The notes under the pieces are model-generated. The model was not told where the DNA came from, made no database searches, and saw only the letters and a program-made list of their open reading frames with translations. Below, piece after piece: positions 32,946 through 41,864 of a DNA stretch of 64,000 nucleotides (within the stretch, counting starts at the first letter, position 1; each line of letters begins with the position of its first letter). Location of the stretch: assembly GCF_014349155.1 (NCBI RefSeq), contig NZ_JACSIT010000078.1, positions 16,248 through 80,247 of the forward strand, read 5' to 3'. A program made the translations under genes and the position numbers. The DNA is from Neolewinella lacunae. GTDB lineage: Bacteria; Bacteroidota; Bacteroidia; Chitinophagales; Saprospiraceae.

Positions 32946-34070
32946 CTAAAAAGGGCTGGAAAAACGGGGATCAGTAGGCAAACTTTCGTCCGTCAAACTG
33001 CGCAGGAAGGCGAGCAGCGCCGTCTTCTGCCGCTCGCTCAGCGGAAAGCCGGTGATGTTGGGGTCCTCGTTCTCCACCCCGTGGCCTCCACTGGCGTAAT
33101 GGTCCAGGACTTCTTCCAGGGTATTGAAGCGCCCGTCGTGCATGTACGGTGCCGTCAGGGCAATGTTGCGCAGGGTGGGGGTACGAAACTTCCCATTGTC
33201 GAAGCGGCTTCCGCTCACGGCACCGAAGCCGATGTCCTCAAAGTCTTCTAAGCTGCTCACGTTGTCCAGCCCGTTGTTCCGAAAGCGGTTGTCCCCAAAA
33301 GTCGGGGCGTTGTGACAATGACCACAGCCGGGGTGCAAGGCACCTACCGGCACGTCCTCAATAAAAAACAGGCTATCCGCCCCCAACTGCTCTTCTTCCG
33401 TAAAAAACTCGGTGTTGCGGTACACCACCCGGTCGAAATGGCTGTCGGCGGCAATGATCGTCATCTCAAACTGCGCAATGGCCTTCACGGCCAACTCCTG
33501 GGTGATCTCGCTCGTCCGGCCAATCCCAAAAGCGGCCCGGAAACGCTGGGGGTAATCCCGGCTGCGGCGGAGACGGATCAGTACGGCTTCCCAGTCCTCG
33601 TCCATTTCCAGCATGTCTTCCACGGGGTGCACGGCCTGTTCCCACAGTTTTCCATCGCGGCCATCCCAGTTGAATCCATTGGGGTTAAAGGCCATGTTGA
33701 CAATTGACATGGCGCTACGCCGCCCGGTCCGTCCACTAACCCCTACCGCCTTGGGCAATCCATCGGTGAAGGCCAGTTCCTGCTTGTGGCAATCGGCACA
33801 GGAGAAAGCGCTGTCTCGCCCCATGATCCGGTCGTAGAAAAGCCGCCGCCCCAGTTCGATGCCTTCCACCGTCAATGGGTTGGTTTCGTCCACGATGGGC
33901 CGGGGCAGGTAGCTGGGAACCTCCAGGGTGTAGGCCGTAGGATTCGCCGGCCCGGTGATGGGTGCGTCGGTTTCTTCCTCCGGGCAATTTTCGCAAATAG
34001 GAGCATCCGGCTCACAACTGGCGGCCAGAAACAGGGTAAAAAGACCACAAAGCAGCAAAAAACGGGGCAT
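32946..34070 (-). CDS. Diheme cytochrome c peroxidase/MauG family lipoprotein (MbnH-like)
   Basis: A 374-residue lipoprotein of the bacterial diheme peroxidase superfamily (CCP/MauG/MbnH). Lipobox LAASC with Cys19. Two heme-binding motifs: CADCH (91-95) and CGHCH (249-253). The MHDGRFNTLEEVLDHY segment and TAPYMHDG are typical of the family. It is the last of three minus-strand genes with a CCP paralogue (9-base gap) and an MbnP-like lipoprotein. In this context a role in oxidative modification of a protein partner, as in MbnH-MbnP, is more likely than plain peroxide detoxification, but that is inference. The start ATG at 34070 gives the lipoprotein signal. Confidence 0.9.
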   Translation of the reverse strand: MPRFLLLCGLFTLFLAASCEPDAPICENCPEEETDAPITGPANPTAYTLEVPSYLPRPIVDETNPLTVEGIELGRRLFYDRIMGRDSAFSCADCHKQELAFTDGLPKAVGVSGRTGRRSAMSIVNMAFNPNGFNWDGRDGKLWEQAVHPVEDMLEMDEDWEAVLIRLRRSRDYPQRFRAAFGIGRTSEITQELAVKAIAQFEMTIIAADSHFDRVVYRNTEFFTEEEQLGADSLFFIEDVPVGALHPGCGHCHNAPTFGDNRFRNNGLDNVSSLEDFEDIGFGAVSGSRFDNGKFRTPTLRNIALTAPYMHDGRFNTLEEVLDHYASGGHGVENEDPNITGFPLSERQKTALLAFLRSLTDESLPTDPRFSSPF

Positions 34071-34079
34071 AGCAGAGAT

Positions 34080-35147
34080 TTAACGCAGCAGCATTATTGA
34101 TTGGGTAACAAACGAGCTATCCGTAAGGGTTTGCAAAAAGGCTACCAAAGCTGTCGCCTGCACGCTGTCCAGCCCCAGTGGGAAAACGTTGGCACTTTTG
34201 TTTTCCGCGTATTCCCCTCCTCCGTTGTAATGAGCCACCACTTCTTCCAGCGTAGCCATGCGGCCGTCGTGCATGTAAGGAGCCGTCAGCGCTACGTTGC
34301 GCAATCCAGGTGCCCGAAAAAGCCCCAGTTCCGCCTTGCTACCCGTAATGCCTCCCCTCCCCGGGTCCCCAAAGTCTTCCAGGTGGGCGGCGGCATCCAG
34401 GCCATTATTGAAAAAACGTTGGTTCGTAAAGTGCGGCGGGGTGTGGCAGTGGGCGCACTCCCCCGTCGGCAGGCCCGCGTAGGGTCCCTCCGGGTCATCG
34501 GCAAAGTCGAAGAAAATGGCTTCCCCCAGCGCCTCGGCGGTGCTGAAGACCGCCTCCCCCCGCTGCACCCGGTCGTATTTACTATCGGAAGAAACCAAGG
34601 TGCGCTGAAACTGCGCCAAGGCTTTGCCGACGTGGCTGGCCTCCAATTGATCGGGGGAACCAAGTCCAAATGCGCTGCGAAAACGAGGCCAGTAATCGGG
34701 GTGGCGCCGCAATTTTCCGAGCACCGTGGCCCAGTCGCCGCCCATTTCGTGCGGCTCCGCAATGGGGTGGAGCGCCTGGGCTTCCAGGCCCACCGCCCGG
34801 CCATCCCAAAAAAGGTGCTGGTGCAGGTAGCCGACGTTGGCCAGGCCCGGCGTATTGCGCCGGCCCAGCCGGCCGCCAATACCGCGGCTCAGCGGAAGGC
34901 CGTCGCTGAAGGCCAGTTCCGGGCGGTGGCAGGTGCCGCAACTGATGGTGGAATCAGCAGAAAGCAATGGATCGAAAAAGAGGTCGCGGCCCAGGGCCAC
35001 CCCCTCCAGGGTCGCAGGGTTATCGGCGGGCACCAACATATCCGCAAAGGCCTCCAGGTGCTCCCGTTTGGCCGTCAGCGCCACCTCTCCCCCGTCGCAC
35101 GCAAGGGTGCCTAGCAGGAGGAATGCGCCGGCCAGTCCGCTGATCAT
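34080..35147 (-). CDS. Second diheme peroxidase/MauG family lipoprotein
   Basis: A 355-residue paralogue of the next gene. Lipobox LGTLAC with Cys17; heme motifs CGTCH (70-74) and CAHCH (231-235); family segments GRDLFFDPLLSADSTISC, NVALTAPYMHDGRMATLEEVV in parts. ATG at 35147 begins the signal peptide; the longer open frame upstream overlaps the MbnP-like gene out of phase and is not used. It lies between the MbnP-like gene (19-base gap) and the other CCP gene (9-base gap), so the three are almost surely one operon. The two paralogues differ clearly in sequence, so this is an old duplication. Confidence 0.9.
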   Translation of the reverse strand: MISGLAGAFLLLGTLACDGGEVALTAKREHLEAFADMLVPADNPATLEGVALGRDLFFDPLLSADSTISCGTCHRPELAFSDGLPLSRGIGGRLGRRNTPGLANVGYLHQHLFWDGRAVGLEAQALHPIAEPHEMGGDWATVLGKLRRHPDYWPRFRSAFGLGSPDQLEASHVGKALAQFQRTLVSSDSKYDRVQRGEAVFSTAEALGEAIFFDFADDPEGPYAGLPTGECAHCHTPPHFTNQRFFNNGLDAAAHLEDFGDPGRGGITGSKAELGLFRAPGLRNVALTAPYMHDGRMATLEEVVAHYNGGGEYAENKSANVFPLGLDSVQATALVAFLQTLTDSSFVTQSIMLLR

Positions 35148-35166
35148 TCTCCGCAGCGCTTGCAAG

Positions 35167-35925
35167 CTAGCGGGTTTCGAGACTGAATTGGTCCGCCAGA
35201 CGATTCCAAAGGTCGGTCGCAATCGCTTGGTTGCCCCCGTGGATGCGTTGTTGGTCGGGGTTAGCAATGTCGAAACTATCCGTATCATCGGCCAGGGCCT
35301 TCAGAACGTCCGCCACGATGGTAAAATCAGGATCCTGGGTACCGTCGAGGGTGAAGGTCCGGTTAAACGTCACCGTTGTGTAGAGCGCGTCACTGCCCAG
35401 GTGGTAGGTCAGGGGGGTATCGAAGGTTCCGTCGTTTTCCAAGTCGGCGTTGGCCTCGATTTTGGCAAAGACGTAGCGCGTGCTGGGCCCCCAAAACTCG
35501 TTTTCGTTCAAGACAAAATCGGCCGCAAAGTTGCTGGGGTCCTGGGCGTTCAGGTCGGGGCTTACGCCTACCCCAAAACGCAGCCCTACGTAGTCACCGA
35601 TGGGAGCCTGGAAGGTCCGCGTGGTCGTCGCCGCTTCGGTGGCCGACATCCAGCGGATCAGCTCAATGTCCGAAAGCTGGACGGGGTCGCCGCCGCCAGC
35701 GGGCAGCAACTCCAGGTCAGAAACGTAGTACTGGAAGAGTTGAATTTTCAGGTCCGCTCCCGTCGGATAAGCATAATCCGCACTTTGGATGGCCAGCGGA
35801 GTCCCCCCGAATTCCGCCCGGAAGGAGATGGGGAAGTCTACTTCCTGGGTGCTCAGGACGTCGTCATCGTCGCAGCCGAGGGCAAAGAGCAAAATAAAAA
35901 GGGGGAGGTAAAGCGCGTACTTCAT
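35167..35925 (-). CDS. MbnP-like copper-associated lipoprotein
   Basis: A 252-residue lipoprotein (lipobox FALGC, Cys18) with landmarks of the MbnP family: an opening FRAEFGGTPL, DLKIQLFQYYVSDLEL, then VGLRFGVGVSPDLNAQDPSNF and EFWGPSTRYVFAKIEA in parts. MbnP proteins are periplasmic copper-binding partners of the MauG-like enzyme MbnH, which oxidises a tryptophan of MbnP to kynurenine. Tryptophans here are W92, W145 and W240; W145 falls where I expect the conserved W-containing motif. Two MauG-type genes follow directly. A copy of the dispersed motif with a 4-base spacer lies 15 bases upstream of the ATG. Confidence 0.82.
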   Translation of the reverse strand: MKYALYLPLFILLFALGCDDDDVLSTQEVDFPISFRAEFGGTPLAIQSADYAYPTGADLKIQLFQYYVSDLELLPAGGGDPVQLSDIELIRWMSATEAATTTRTFQAPIGDYVGLRFGVGVSPDLNAQDPSNFAADFVLNENEFWGPSTRYVFAKIEANADLENDGTFDTPLTYHLGSDALYTTVTFNRTFTLDGTQDPDFTIVADVLKALADDTDSFDIANPDQQRIHGGNQAIATDLWNRLADQFSLETR

Positions 35926-35939
35926 AAGGCATTTAATTT

Positions 35940-35958
35940 GGGCGCGGAGCGCAGGTGC
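35940..35958 (-). repeat. Dispersed motif variant in mbnP-like leader
   Basis: GGGCGCGGAGCGCAGGTGC, like the 18-bp motif but with a 4-base spacer (GGAG) between the two conserved halves. Confidence 0.6.
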
Positions 35959-36095
35959 CGGGAACGGGACAAGAGGCAGTGGCCGTCAAGCTCGCCAGCA
36001 ATTCTTGTATAAAAGTAACGCCGACCCGTAAACTAAAGATGCATAAACACCCGAGTAAGCTGGCTTCCCGACAAATTTTCCATGCCCCAGTTCCT

Positions 36096-36554
36096 CTACT
36101 GCCTTAGCCGCACCACCTGCCCCGCCGAGCCTGCTTCTACGCGAAAGGCCACCTCCTGAAATCGCGGCAAACGGAACAAACTGCGCAGCCGACCGGAAAA
36201 GCCCCAGGGTTCAGCGGGCAGGCCCAGCCAATTGGTGTCAAACTCTCCATTGTCGTTCACATCGTGGAAGAGGCCCAGAGCGTACTCTTTGCCCACCACC
36301 ATTCCGCTGATGTCAATCATCGCACTCCCCGTCGTATTGACCCGCAGTGCCACCAGCCGGGCTTTCTCCCGGTCCAGGAAATCATCGGGAGATTCATATA
36401 CCCCTACCCAGATCGTACCACGGGCCGACGTCACGTTATCGACTTTCACCCGGACGGTCCTGGTCATTGCAGCAGCCCCGGTCCACTCCGGCGGGAGGGC
36501 CTGGGCACTGCCAAACACCAAATAAACGAGGAGGAGAAGAAGGAGCCGTTGCAT
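36096..36554 (-). CDS. DUF2141 exported protein
   Basis: A 152-residue exported protein. The signal peptide ends near AQALP; the rest is a beta-rich domain with VRVKVDNVTSARGTIWVGVYESPDDFL and YALGLFHDVNDNGEFDTNWLGLPAEPWGFS in parts, which match the DUF2141 pattern known to me (GxhxhxhY..., HDhNxNGxhDTNxhGhPxEPhGFS). The function of DUF2141 is not established. It is upstream of the MbnP-like gene on the same strand, 170 bases away, and may or may not be co-transcribed. Confidence 0.85.
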   Translation of the reverse strand: MQRLLLLLLVYLVFGSAQALPPEWTGAAAMTRTVRVKVDNVTSARGTIWVGVYESPDDFLDREKARLVALRVNTTGSAMIDISGMVVGKEYALGLFHDVNDNGEFDTNWLGLPAEPWGFSGRLRSLFRLPRFQEVAFRVEAGSAGQVVRLRQ

Positions 36555-36718
36555 GATCAGGGAGGATTTAAGGATTACATAGAGAATACGTTCCGTGCGG
36601 GTACATCCCGCTCTACTTGGGGTGGTGCTTGTTATACGCTAAAACCAAGCGTTTAGGTTTGTGGCGCACGCTTTGAAAATGTCCGTTGCCGACTTTCCAC
36701 TTGCGTGCGCTAAAATGC

Positions 36719-36752
36719 GATGGCCGCCAGCGGAGGATTCCGGGCGGCCATC
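36719..36752 (-). terminator. Intrinsic terminator of the Do-family protease gene
   Basis: Arms GATGGCCGCC and GGCGGCCATC are perfectly complementary across a 14-base loop; the minus-strand tail is GCATTTTAGC. It is 31 bases beyond the protease stop. Confidence 0.8.
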
Positions 36753-36783
36753 GGTGGTTTTAAGTCTTTATTGGCGGGGGATA

Positions 36784-38301
36784 CTACTGCTCAGCCTGCT
36801 TGACGATGCCGTAGGCAACCGTCCGCTTAGGATCGTCGGGGTAAACGCCTTCCAGGGCAACGGTGCCCGCAGCGCGGCTGATGACCCTCTCAAAGTCGGT
36901 GATGCTGCCCACCTTGCGGCCATCTACCCTGGTGATGATGAAGCCGGGCCGGATGCGGGTTTGGTCCGCGAGAATACCGGAGCGGATTTTGGCCACAATC
37001 ACACCACCAGCTAATTCCAGTTCCTTAGCGGTGGACGCTTCCAGTTCCACAAAGTCGGCACCCAGTTCGGTCACTTTTTCGGGGGCGGGCTTGGGGCGGA
37101 TGGCTTCGGTTTTGCCATCGGCGTTTTTCAGGCGTGCGGTCGCATTGCGCTCTTGCCCGTCCCGCTCGAAAGTCAGGACTACGGCATCGCCCGGCCGGCG
37201 GCGGCCCAGTTGTTCGAGCAGCTCGCTGTTGCGCAAGGTGGGGACACCATCTACCGCCAGGATGACGTCGCCTTTCTGGAGGCCAGCTTCTTCGGCGGCA
37301 CTGCCGGCAGTTACTTCAGCTACGTAGACGCCGTTGTCGCGCTTCAGGCCAATTTCTTCGGCGTAGCGGGTGTTGAGCTCCGTGATCCGTGCGCCCAGCA
37401 GGCCGCGTTGGACGATGCCGAACTCGCGCAGGTCCTGCACGACCTTACGGACGATGGCCGAAGGGACGGCAAAGCTGTAGCCGGCAAATACGCCCGTGGG
37501 GCTGCTGATGGCGGTGTTGATGCCAACGAGGTCGCCGTTGATGTCGACCAAAGCCCCCCCGGAGTTCCCCGGGTTAACGACCGCATCCGTCTGGATAAAG
37601 GATTCAATGGCCAAATCGCCGCCCGTCCGCCGCACGATGTCAATGCTGCGTCCCTTGGCAGAGACGATGCCGGCAGTGACGGTGCTGGTGAGGCTGAAGG
37701 GGTTGCCTACGGCCACCACCCACTCCCCGATGCGGAGCTTATCGCTGTCGGCAAACTGCACGGTGGGCAGGTTTTCTGCTTTGATTTTGATGAGGGCAAT
37801 GTCGGTGGTGGGGTCCGTACCGATGATTTCGGCCTCGTAGGTCCGCTGGTCGTTAAGGACGACCTCCAGGCTTTCGGCACCATCCACCACGTGATTGTTC
37901 GTTGCGATGTAACCATCGTCGCTGATGATCACGCCCGAGCCGGAGCCTTGCTGGAGGGGAGCCTCCCCGCGCTGCCGCTGTCCGGGGTTACCAAAGAGAT
38001 CACGGAAACTTTCGGGGAGCTGATCGGGCTCAATACCGAAGGGCAAGCCGCTTTGTCCGCCAGGTTTGCTGGCTTTGATGTGTACCACGGCAGGAAGGGC
38101 TTTTTCAGCGGCCGTGGCGAAGCCCGTGGTAGGAACGGGAGGAGCCGTGGAAGGGTCCGCGAAATTGGCAAAATTGCTGGCCGGAGGAGCGCTTACCTGG
38201 ACGTACTTAACTTGTTGGTTCAGGCCCAGAAAGTGAGCGCCACCCAAGGCGGCAAGACCACCCACTACGGCGGCCAGGACGATAAACAAAAGTTTTTTCA
38301 T
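36784..38301 (-). CDS. Do-family (DegP/HtrA) periplasmic serine protease
   Basis: A 505-residue envelope quality-control protease. An N-terminal hydrophobic segment (3-22) serves as signal or anchor. The trypsin-like domain shows the triad His137 (ATNNHVVDGA), Asp167 (DPTTDIALIKI) and Ser247 (NPGNSGGALVD). Two PDZ domains follow (about 275-385, with GVYVAEVTAGSAAEEAGL, and 400-500, with GVIVAKIRSGILADQTRIRPGFIITRVDG in parts). ATG at 38301 is chosen; the in-frame TTG upstream adds nothing family-like. A CAAAGG-TTA run at 38334-38342 gives a near-match to a -7 box. It is followed by its own terminator and is transcribed alone. Confidence 0.95.
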   Translation of the reverse strand: MKKLLFIVLAAVVGGLAALGGAHFLGLNQQVKYVQVSAPPASNFANFADPSTAPPVPTTGFATAAEKALPAVVHIKASKPGGQSGLPFGIEPDQLPESFRDLFGNPGQRQRGEAPLQQGSGSGVIISDDGYIATNNHVVDGAESLEVVLNDQRTYEAEIIGTDPTTDIALIKIKAENLPTVQFADSDKLRIGEWVVAVGNPFSLTSTVTAGIVSAKGRSIDIVRRTGGDLAIESFIQTDAVVNPGNSGGALVDINGDLVGINTAISSPTGVFAGYSFAVPSAIVRKVVQDLREFGIVQRGLLGARITELNTRYAEEIGLKRDNGVYVAEVTAGSAAEEAGLQKGDVILAVDGVPTLRNSELLEQLGRRRPGDAVVLTFERDGQERNATARLKNADGKTEAIRPKPAPEKVTELGADFVELEASTAKELELAGGVIVAKIRSGILADQTRIRPGFIITRVDGRKVGSITDFERVISRAAGTVALEGVYPDDPKRTVAYGIVKQAEQ

Positions 38302-38384
38302 GTTTTTGCGCACTTTGTTTGGGGTTAGAAATTGCAAAGGTTACAAGGCTTAAGACCGTTGAAACAGTATTTTGGTTGGTACTA

Positions 38385-38921
38385 TTAACTTTCCTTAACA
38401 CTTCTTAACGCTTGAAGGATTTTCCTGCCCCGGCTTACGAAGCCCGGGGTGGTGCCCTCGGCCAGCGTCAGTTCGATGATGCCCGCCAGCTCGTCTTTGA
38501 GCTCGGGGAACTCCGGACAGAAATTGGCGACCACCTGCATGGCAAACACCCGGATGGCCACCGCCTCGGTGGGTGATTCCAGCAGGCGAAAGGCCAGATC
38601 CAGCAAGTTCCCCCGGTCGGGTTCGGCTACTGCCTCCAGGGGGAATTCTGAGAAATAGCGCATGACGTTGCGCTTGACGGCATCGCGGCCGGGGGTATCG
38701 GCGGCGGCCAGCAGTGCCCCGTGGTAGGGCTGCAGCCAGTAGGGTTCCACCCGGCCCAGGTCACCCACCACCATCGCGGCCCGCTGCACAATTTGGTACT
38801 CCTCGTGCAGAAATACTTCCAGCAGTTGGGGGAGTCGCCGCTGGTCTGCCAAAACGTAATTCAGGACCAGATCGGCGTTGGAACGGGAATGTGCGACGAG
38901 CAATTGCTGACGGATGTTCAT
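38385..38921 (-). CDS. HEAT-repeat-like hypothetical protein
   Basis: A 178-residue soluble all-helical protein. Paired helices such as LPQLLEVFLHEEYQIVQRAAMVVGDLG (in parts) and AVAIRVFAMQVVANFCPEFPELKDEL have a HEAT-like pattern. The ATG at 38921 begins MNIRQQLLVAHSRSNADL, preferred over an upstream in-frame codon. It precedes the Do protease by 83 bases on the same strand. Function unknown. Confidence 0.72.
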   Translation of the reverse strand: MNIRQQLLVAHSRSNADLVLNYVLADQRRLPQLLEVFLHEEYQIVQRAAMVVGDLGRVEPYWLQPYHGALLAAADTPGRDAVKRNVMRYFSEFPLEAVAEPDRGNLLDLAFRLLESPTEAVAIRVFAMQVVANFCPEFPELKDELAGIIELTLAEGTTPGFVSRGRKILQALRSVKES

Positions 38922-39051
38922 ACTGACGGTGGGGCTGGGTGGTTTTCTCCATTGATTTACAAGCAAGGCACGCTTTGGGTTGAAGTCCTGGCAGCCCGCG
39001 TCCTTACCTTGCTGCTCCCCCCTTGGGGGTTGGGGGGCAAGACCTTACCTT

Positions 39052-39067
39052 GCACCTGCGACCGCGC
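39052..39067 (+). repeat. Dispersed motif upstream of recO
   Basis: GCACCTGCGACCGCGC, 88 bases before the recO ATG, preceded by TTACCTTG, a near-match to a -7 box directly abutting the motif. A C-run/G-run palindrome like those beside the copies at 26333 and 48597 lies just upstream. Confidence 0.6.
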
Positions 39068-39155
39068 AACTACCTGAACTGCACCAGCGGCAAAATGCCC
39101 TGGCTTCGCTCCGGCACTGCGCGGCGTCTTACCCCTTCGCCCAGCCCTCCTCACC

Positions 39156-39884
39156 ATGCTGATCAAAACCCGCGGCCTCATTTTTCGCGCTACCAAATAC
39201 GGAGATTCCAGCCTGATCCTGGAGGTCTACACCGAGGCGCGGGGCATCCGTAAATACATCGTCAGTGGCGTACGCAAGGCCCGCAGCACCACGCCGGCCA
39301 GCGCCGTACAACCGATGAACCTGGTGGAGCTGGTCGCTTATGAACGGGAGGGCAAAGACCTCACCAGGATCAAGGAAGTGCACCCGGGCTACGTCTACTC
39401 CCGCATCCCTTTTGATGTTTACCGCGGCACCCTTGGCCTGTTCATGCTGGAAATGGCCCGGCTGGCAATCCGGGAAGCCGAAGAAAATCCCGCCCTGTTC
39501 GATTTTCTCTTTACGTCTTTTGTCTTTCTCGACGCCACCGAAGGCCCCATCGGCCACCTCCACCTGCACTATTTGCTGGAACTGACGGCCTACCTGGGCT
39601 TTGCCCCGGCGGGAGACTACTCGGCCAACACCCCGCTCTTTGACCTCAAAGAAGGGCAGTTCATCGCGGGTTTTCCCGGCCACCCCGAATACCTGGAGGA
39701 AAAGCGGGCGGAATTGCTCTTCCAGCTCCTGCAAACCAGCCGCGAAGGCCTGGCGGACATCCACTCCACCCGCGAAGAGCGCCTGGGGCTGCTCACCGAC
39801 CTCATCCGCTACTACCACCACCACATTGAGGGGATGCGGGAAGTCAATAGCCTGAAAATTCTGCGGGCGGTTATGGGGAGATGA
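39156..39884 (+). CDS. recO: DNA repair protein RecO
   Basis: RecO, with RecR and RecF, loads RecA onto SSB-coated single-stranded DNA. The 242-residue protein starts with the OB-fold part KTRGLIFRATKYGDSSLILEVYT in pieces, followed by VSGVRKARS and the helical C-terminal domain. Bacteroidota RecO proteins lack the zinc cysteines found in some others, and none are visible here. ATG at 39156 is the usual position. It is followed by a short tandem repeat and by lnt on the same strand. Confidence 0.93.
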   Translation: MLIKTRGLIFRATKYGDSSLILEVYTEARGIRKYIVSGVRKARSTTPASAVQPMNLVELVAYEREGKDLTRIKEVHPGYVYSRIPFDVYRGTLGLFMLEMARLAIREAEENPALFDFLFTSFVFLDATEGPIGHLHLHYLLELTAYLGFAPAGDYSANTPLFDLKEGQFIAGFPGHPEYLEEKRAELLFQLLQTSREGLADIHSTREERLGLLTDLIRYYHHHIEGMREVNSLKILRAVMGR

Positions 39885-39970
39885 TGTTTGATGTGAGATG
39901 TTTGATGTGAGATGTTTGATGTCAGATATCGGATGTTGGAGGTCGGATGTTGGGTATCGGAGGTCAGATG
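39885..39970. repeat. Short tandem repeat between recO and lnt
   Basis: Repeats of the GATGTTTGATGTGA type (14-15 bases), degenerating to GGATGTTGGAGGTC. Simple-sequence spacers like this are common between genes in this clade; no function is suggested. Confidence 0.75.
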
Positions 39971-40018
39971 TTGTGCCTTGCTGCTGTGTGCATTGCGCGA
40001 AGGCCATATCTTCGCGCC

Positions 40019-41800
40019 ATGTCGCATCAGCTCCGCCGCCTGCTGGCCTTTCCCTTATTAGCCATTGCCGGGTTCATCGGCCTGAATATGTACTGGCGTT
40101 ACCAGCGGGATGAGCTGTGGGGCCACGCTCCGCTGTTCCTGTATTTGTTCGTGTACGCGGCGGTCTTGCTGTTACTGACGTTGCGGCCTGACGGCAGCGT
40201 GCGGCCCAACAACTTGCTGAGTGTGCTGAGTGGGGTGCTGCTGGGCCTGGGTTTTCCGGGCTATCTGCCCTTTCCTTTTGCCTTATTGATCGCTTTTGTG
40301 CCCTTGCTGGTTTTGCACACGCGTTTGCGGGACACTGGGGCGGGCTACGGCCGGATGTTCTGGCACGGGTTCAGTGCTTTTCTGTTGTATAACGTCCTGG
40401 CGACGTACTGGGTGACGAATACTTCGCTGGCCGCCGGGCTTTTTGCCATCCTCGTCAACAGCTTGTTGATGACGCTGCCCTGGCTGGCTTTTCACTGGAC
40501 GAGCCGCAAATCCCCCCGCGTAGCCTACCTGGCCCTGGGGGCCTTCTGGATTTCCTTCGAGCACCTGCATTATAATTGGTCGCTCAACTGGCCCTGGCTG
40601 ACCTTAGGCAACGGTTTTGCCCAGTTCCCTGCCCTCATTCAGTGGTACGAACTTACGGGCGCCTTAGGCGGTACCGTCTGGATTCTGGGTGCCAACTACC
40701 TGGCTTTTCGCTGGTACCAGAGCACCGAGCGCAGGGGCCGACCGCTGCTGGCCCTGGGGCTGGTGGTGCTGCTGCCGATGGCTTTCTCGCTGCTGCGGTA
40801 CGCAACTTACCGTCCGGCGGGGGATGCCGGGACGATCTCCGTGGCGGCCATCCAGCCCAATTTCGAACCCCACTACGAGAAGTTTGCCGACGACGACAGT
40901 GCCCAGCTGGACACCTTCCTCAACCTCAGCCGTGCGGCCCTGGCCGTGGGTCCGGTCGATTACCTCCTCTACCCCGAAACGAGTTTTGCCCGCGTCGAAG
41001 AAAACCGGCCCCTCTCCAACCCCAGCATCCGGGGCTTATTCGAGGCCCTTTCCGGCCAACCGGCCCGCTACCTGGTTACGGGATTCGATGGCTACTACAT
41101 TTTTGCCGCTGGCGAGCCCGTCACCGAAGCGGTGCGTTACTTCGACCGGGCTGACGGCAGCATTCTGGCCCTGGAGGCGCTGAACGCCACCTTACAAATT
41201 GACCTGGCCACCGGCGAATACCAAACCTACCGCAAGGGCGTCTTCGTGCCCGGGGCGGAGAGCTTCCCCTTCAAATCGGTCTTTTTCTTCCTCGAAGACT
41301 GGGTCAACTCGCTCGGCGGCACCGTGGCGGGCCGCGGCACCCAGTCCCGTCGGTTACCGCTGGTGGGCGAAAAAGCCAAGGTAGCGCCCGTCATCTGCTA
41401 TGAGTCGGTCTTCGGAGACTATTTCACGGACTACATTCGCGAAGGAGCCCAGGCCATTTTCGTGATGACCAACGATGGCTGGTGGGATAAGACGGCGGGC
41501 CACCGCCAACACCTCTGGTTCAGCAGCCTGCGGGCCATTGAGACCCGCCGCGCGGTCGTCCGTTCCGCCAATACCGGCATCAGTTCGTTTACCGACCAGC
41601 GTGGGCACATCAGCAGCCAGACCCGCTACGACGAGGCCACCTTCCTGCGGGGCGAAATGGCGCTCAACAACGCCATTACCCTTTACGTACGCTTTGGCGA
41701 CGTGGTAGCGCGCATCGCCCTCCTCCTGGCCGCCATGCTGCTGCTGGGCAACCTGACGCGCAGCATCAGTCCCGACGCTTTTTCCCGCAAAAAGGCATGA
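40019..41800 (+). CDS. lnt: Apolipoprotein N-acyltransferase
   Basis: Lnt adds the third acyl chain to the N-terminal cysteine of lipoproteins in the inner membrane. The 593-residue protein has several N-terminal transmembrane helices (about 10-215) and a C-terminal nitrilase domain with the catalytic Glu in LLYPETSF, a Lys in GEKAKVAP, and the Cys in VICYESVFG; NDGWWDKTAGHRQHLWFSSLRAIETRRAVVRSANTGIS (in parts) is highly diagnostic. ATG at 40019 precedes the first membrane helix. The many lipoproteins in this window are its likely substrates. Confidence 0.95.
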   Translation: MSHQLRRLLAFPLLAIAGFIGLNMYWRYQRDELWGHAPLFLYLFVYAAVLLLLTLRPDGSVRPNNLLSVLSGVLLGLGFPGYLPFPFALLIAFVPLLVLHTRLRDTGAGYGRMFWHGFSAFLLYNVLATYWVTNTSLAAGLFAILVNSLLMTLPWLAFHWTSRKSPRVAYLALGAFWISFEHLHYNWSLNWPWLTLGNGFAQFPALIQWYELTGALGGTVWILGANYLAFRWYQSTERRGRPLLALGLVVLLPMAFSLLRYATYRPAGDAGTISVAAIQPNFEPHYEKFADDDSAQLDTFLNLSRAALAVGPVDYLLYPETSFARVEENRPLSNPSIRGLFEALSGQPARYLVTGFDGYYIFAAGEPVTEAVRYFDRADGSILALEALNATLQIDLATGEYQTYRKGVFVPGAESFPFKSVFFFLEDWVNSLGGTVAGRGTQSRRLPLVGEKAKVAPVICYESVFGDYFTDYIREGAQAIFVMTNDGWWDKTAGHRQHLWFSSLRAIETRRAVVRSANTGISSFTDQRGHISSQTRYDEATFLRGEMALNNAITLYVRFGDVVARIALLLAAMLLLGNLTRSISPDAFSRKKA

Positions 41801-41864
41801 AAAAGTCCTGCGCGGTGGTTATTAAGGCAGCGGACCCCATTCGTCCGCGCCCACCCCTCGGCTT

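Noticed and set aside
35148..35288. An N-terminal extension of the second diheme lipoprotein
   Set aside because: It would overlap the MbnP-like gene and hide the lipoprotein signal that begins at 35147.
39885..39970. Short repeats considered as a CRISPR remnant
   Set aside because: Units are contiguous 14-15-base degenerate repeats without spacers.
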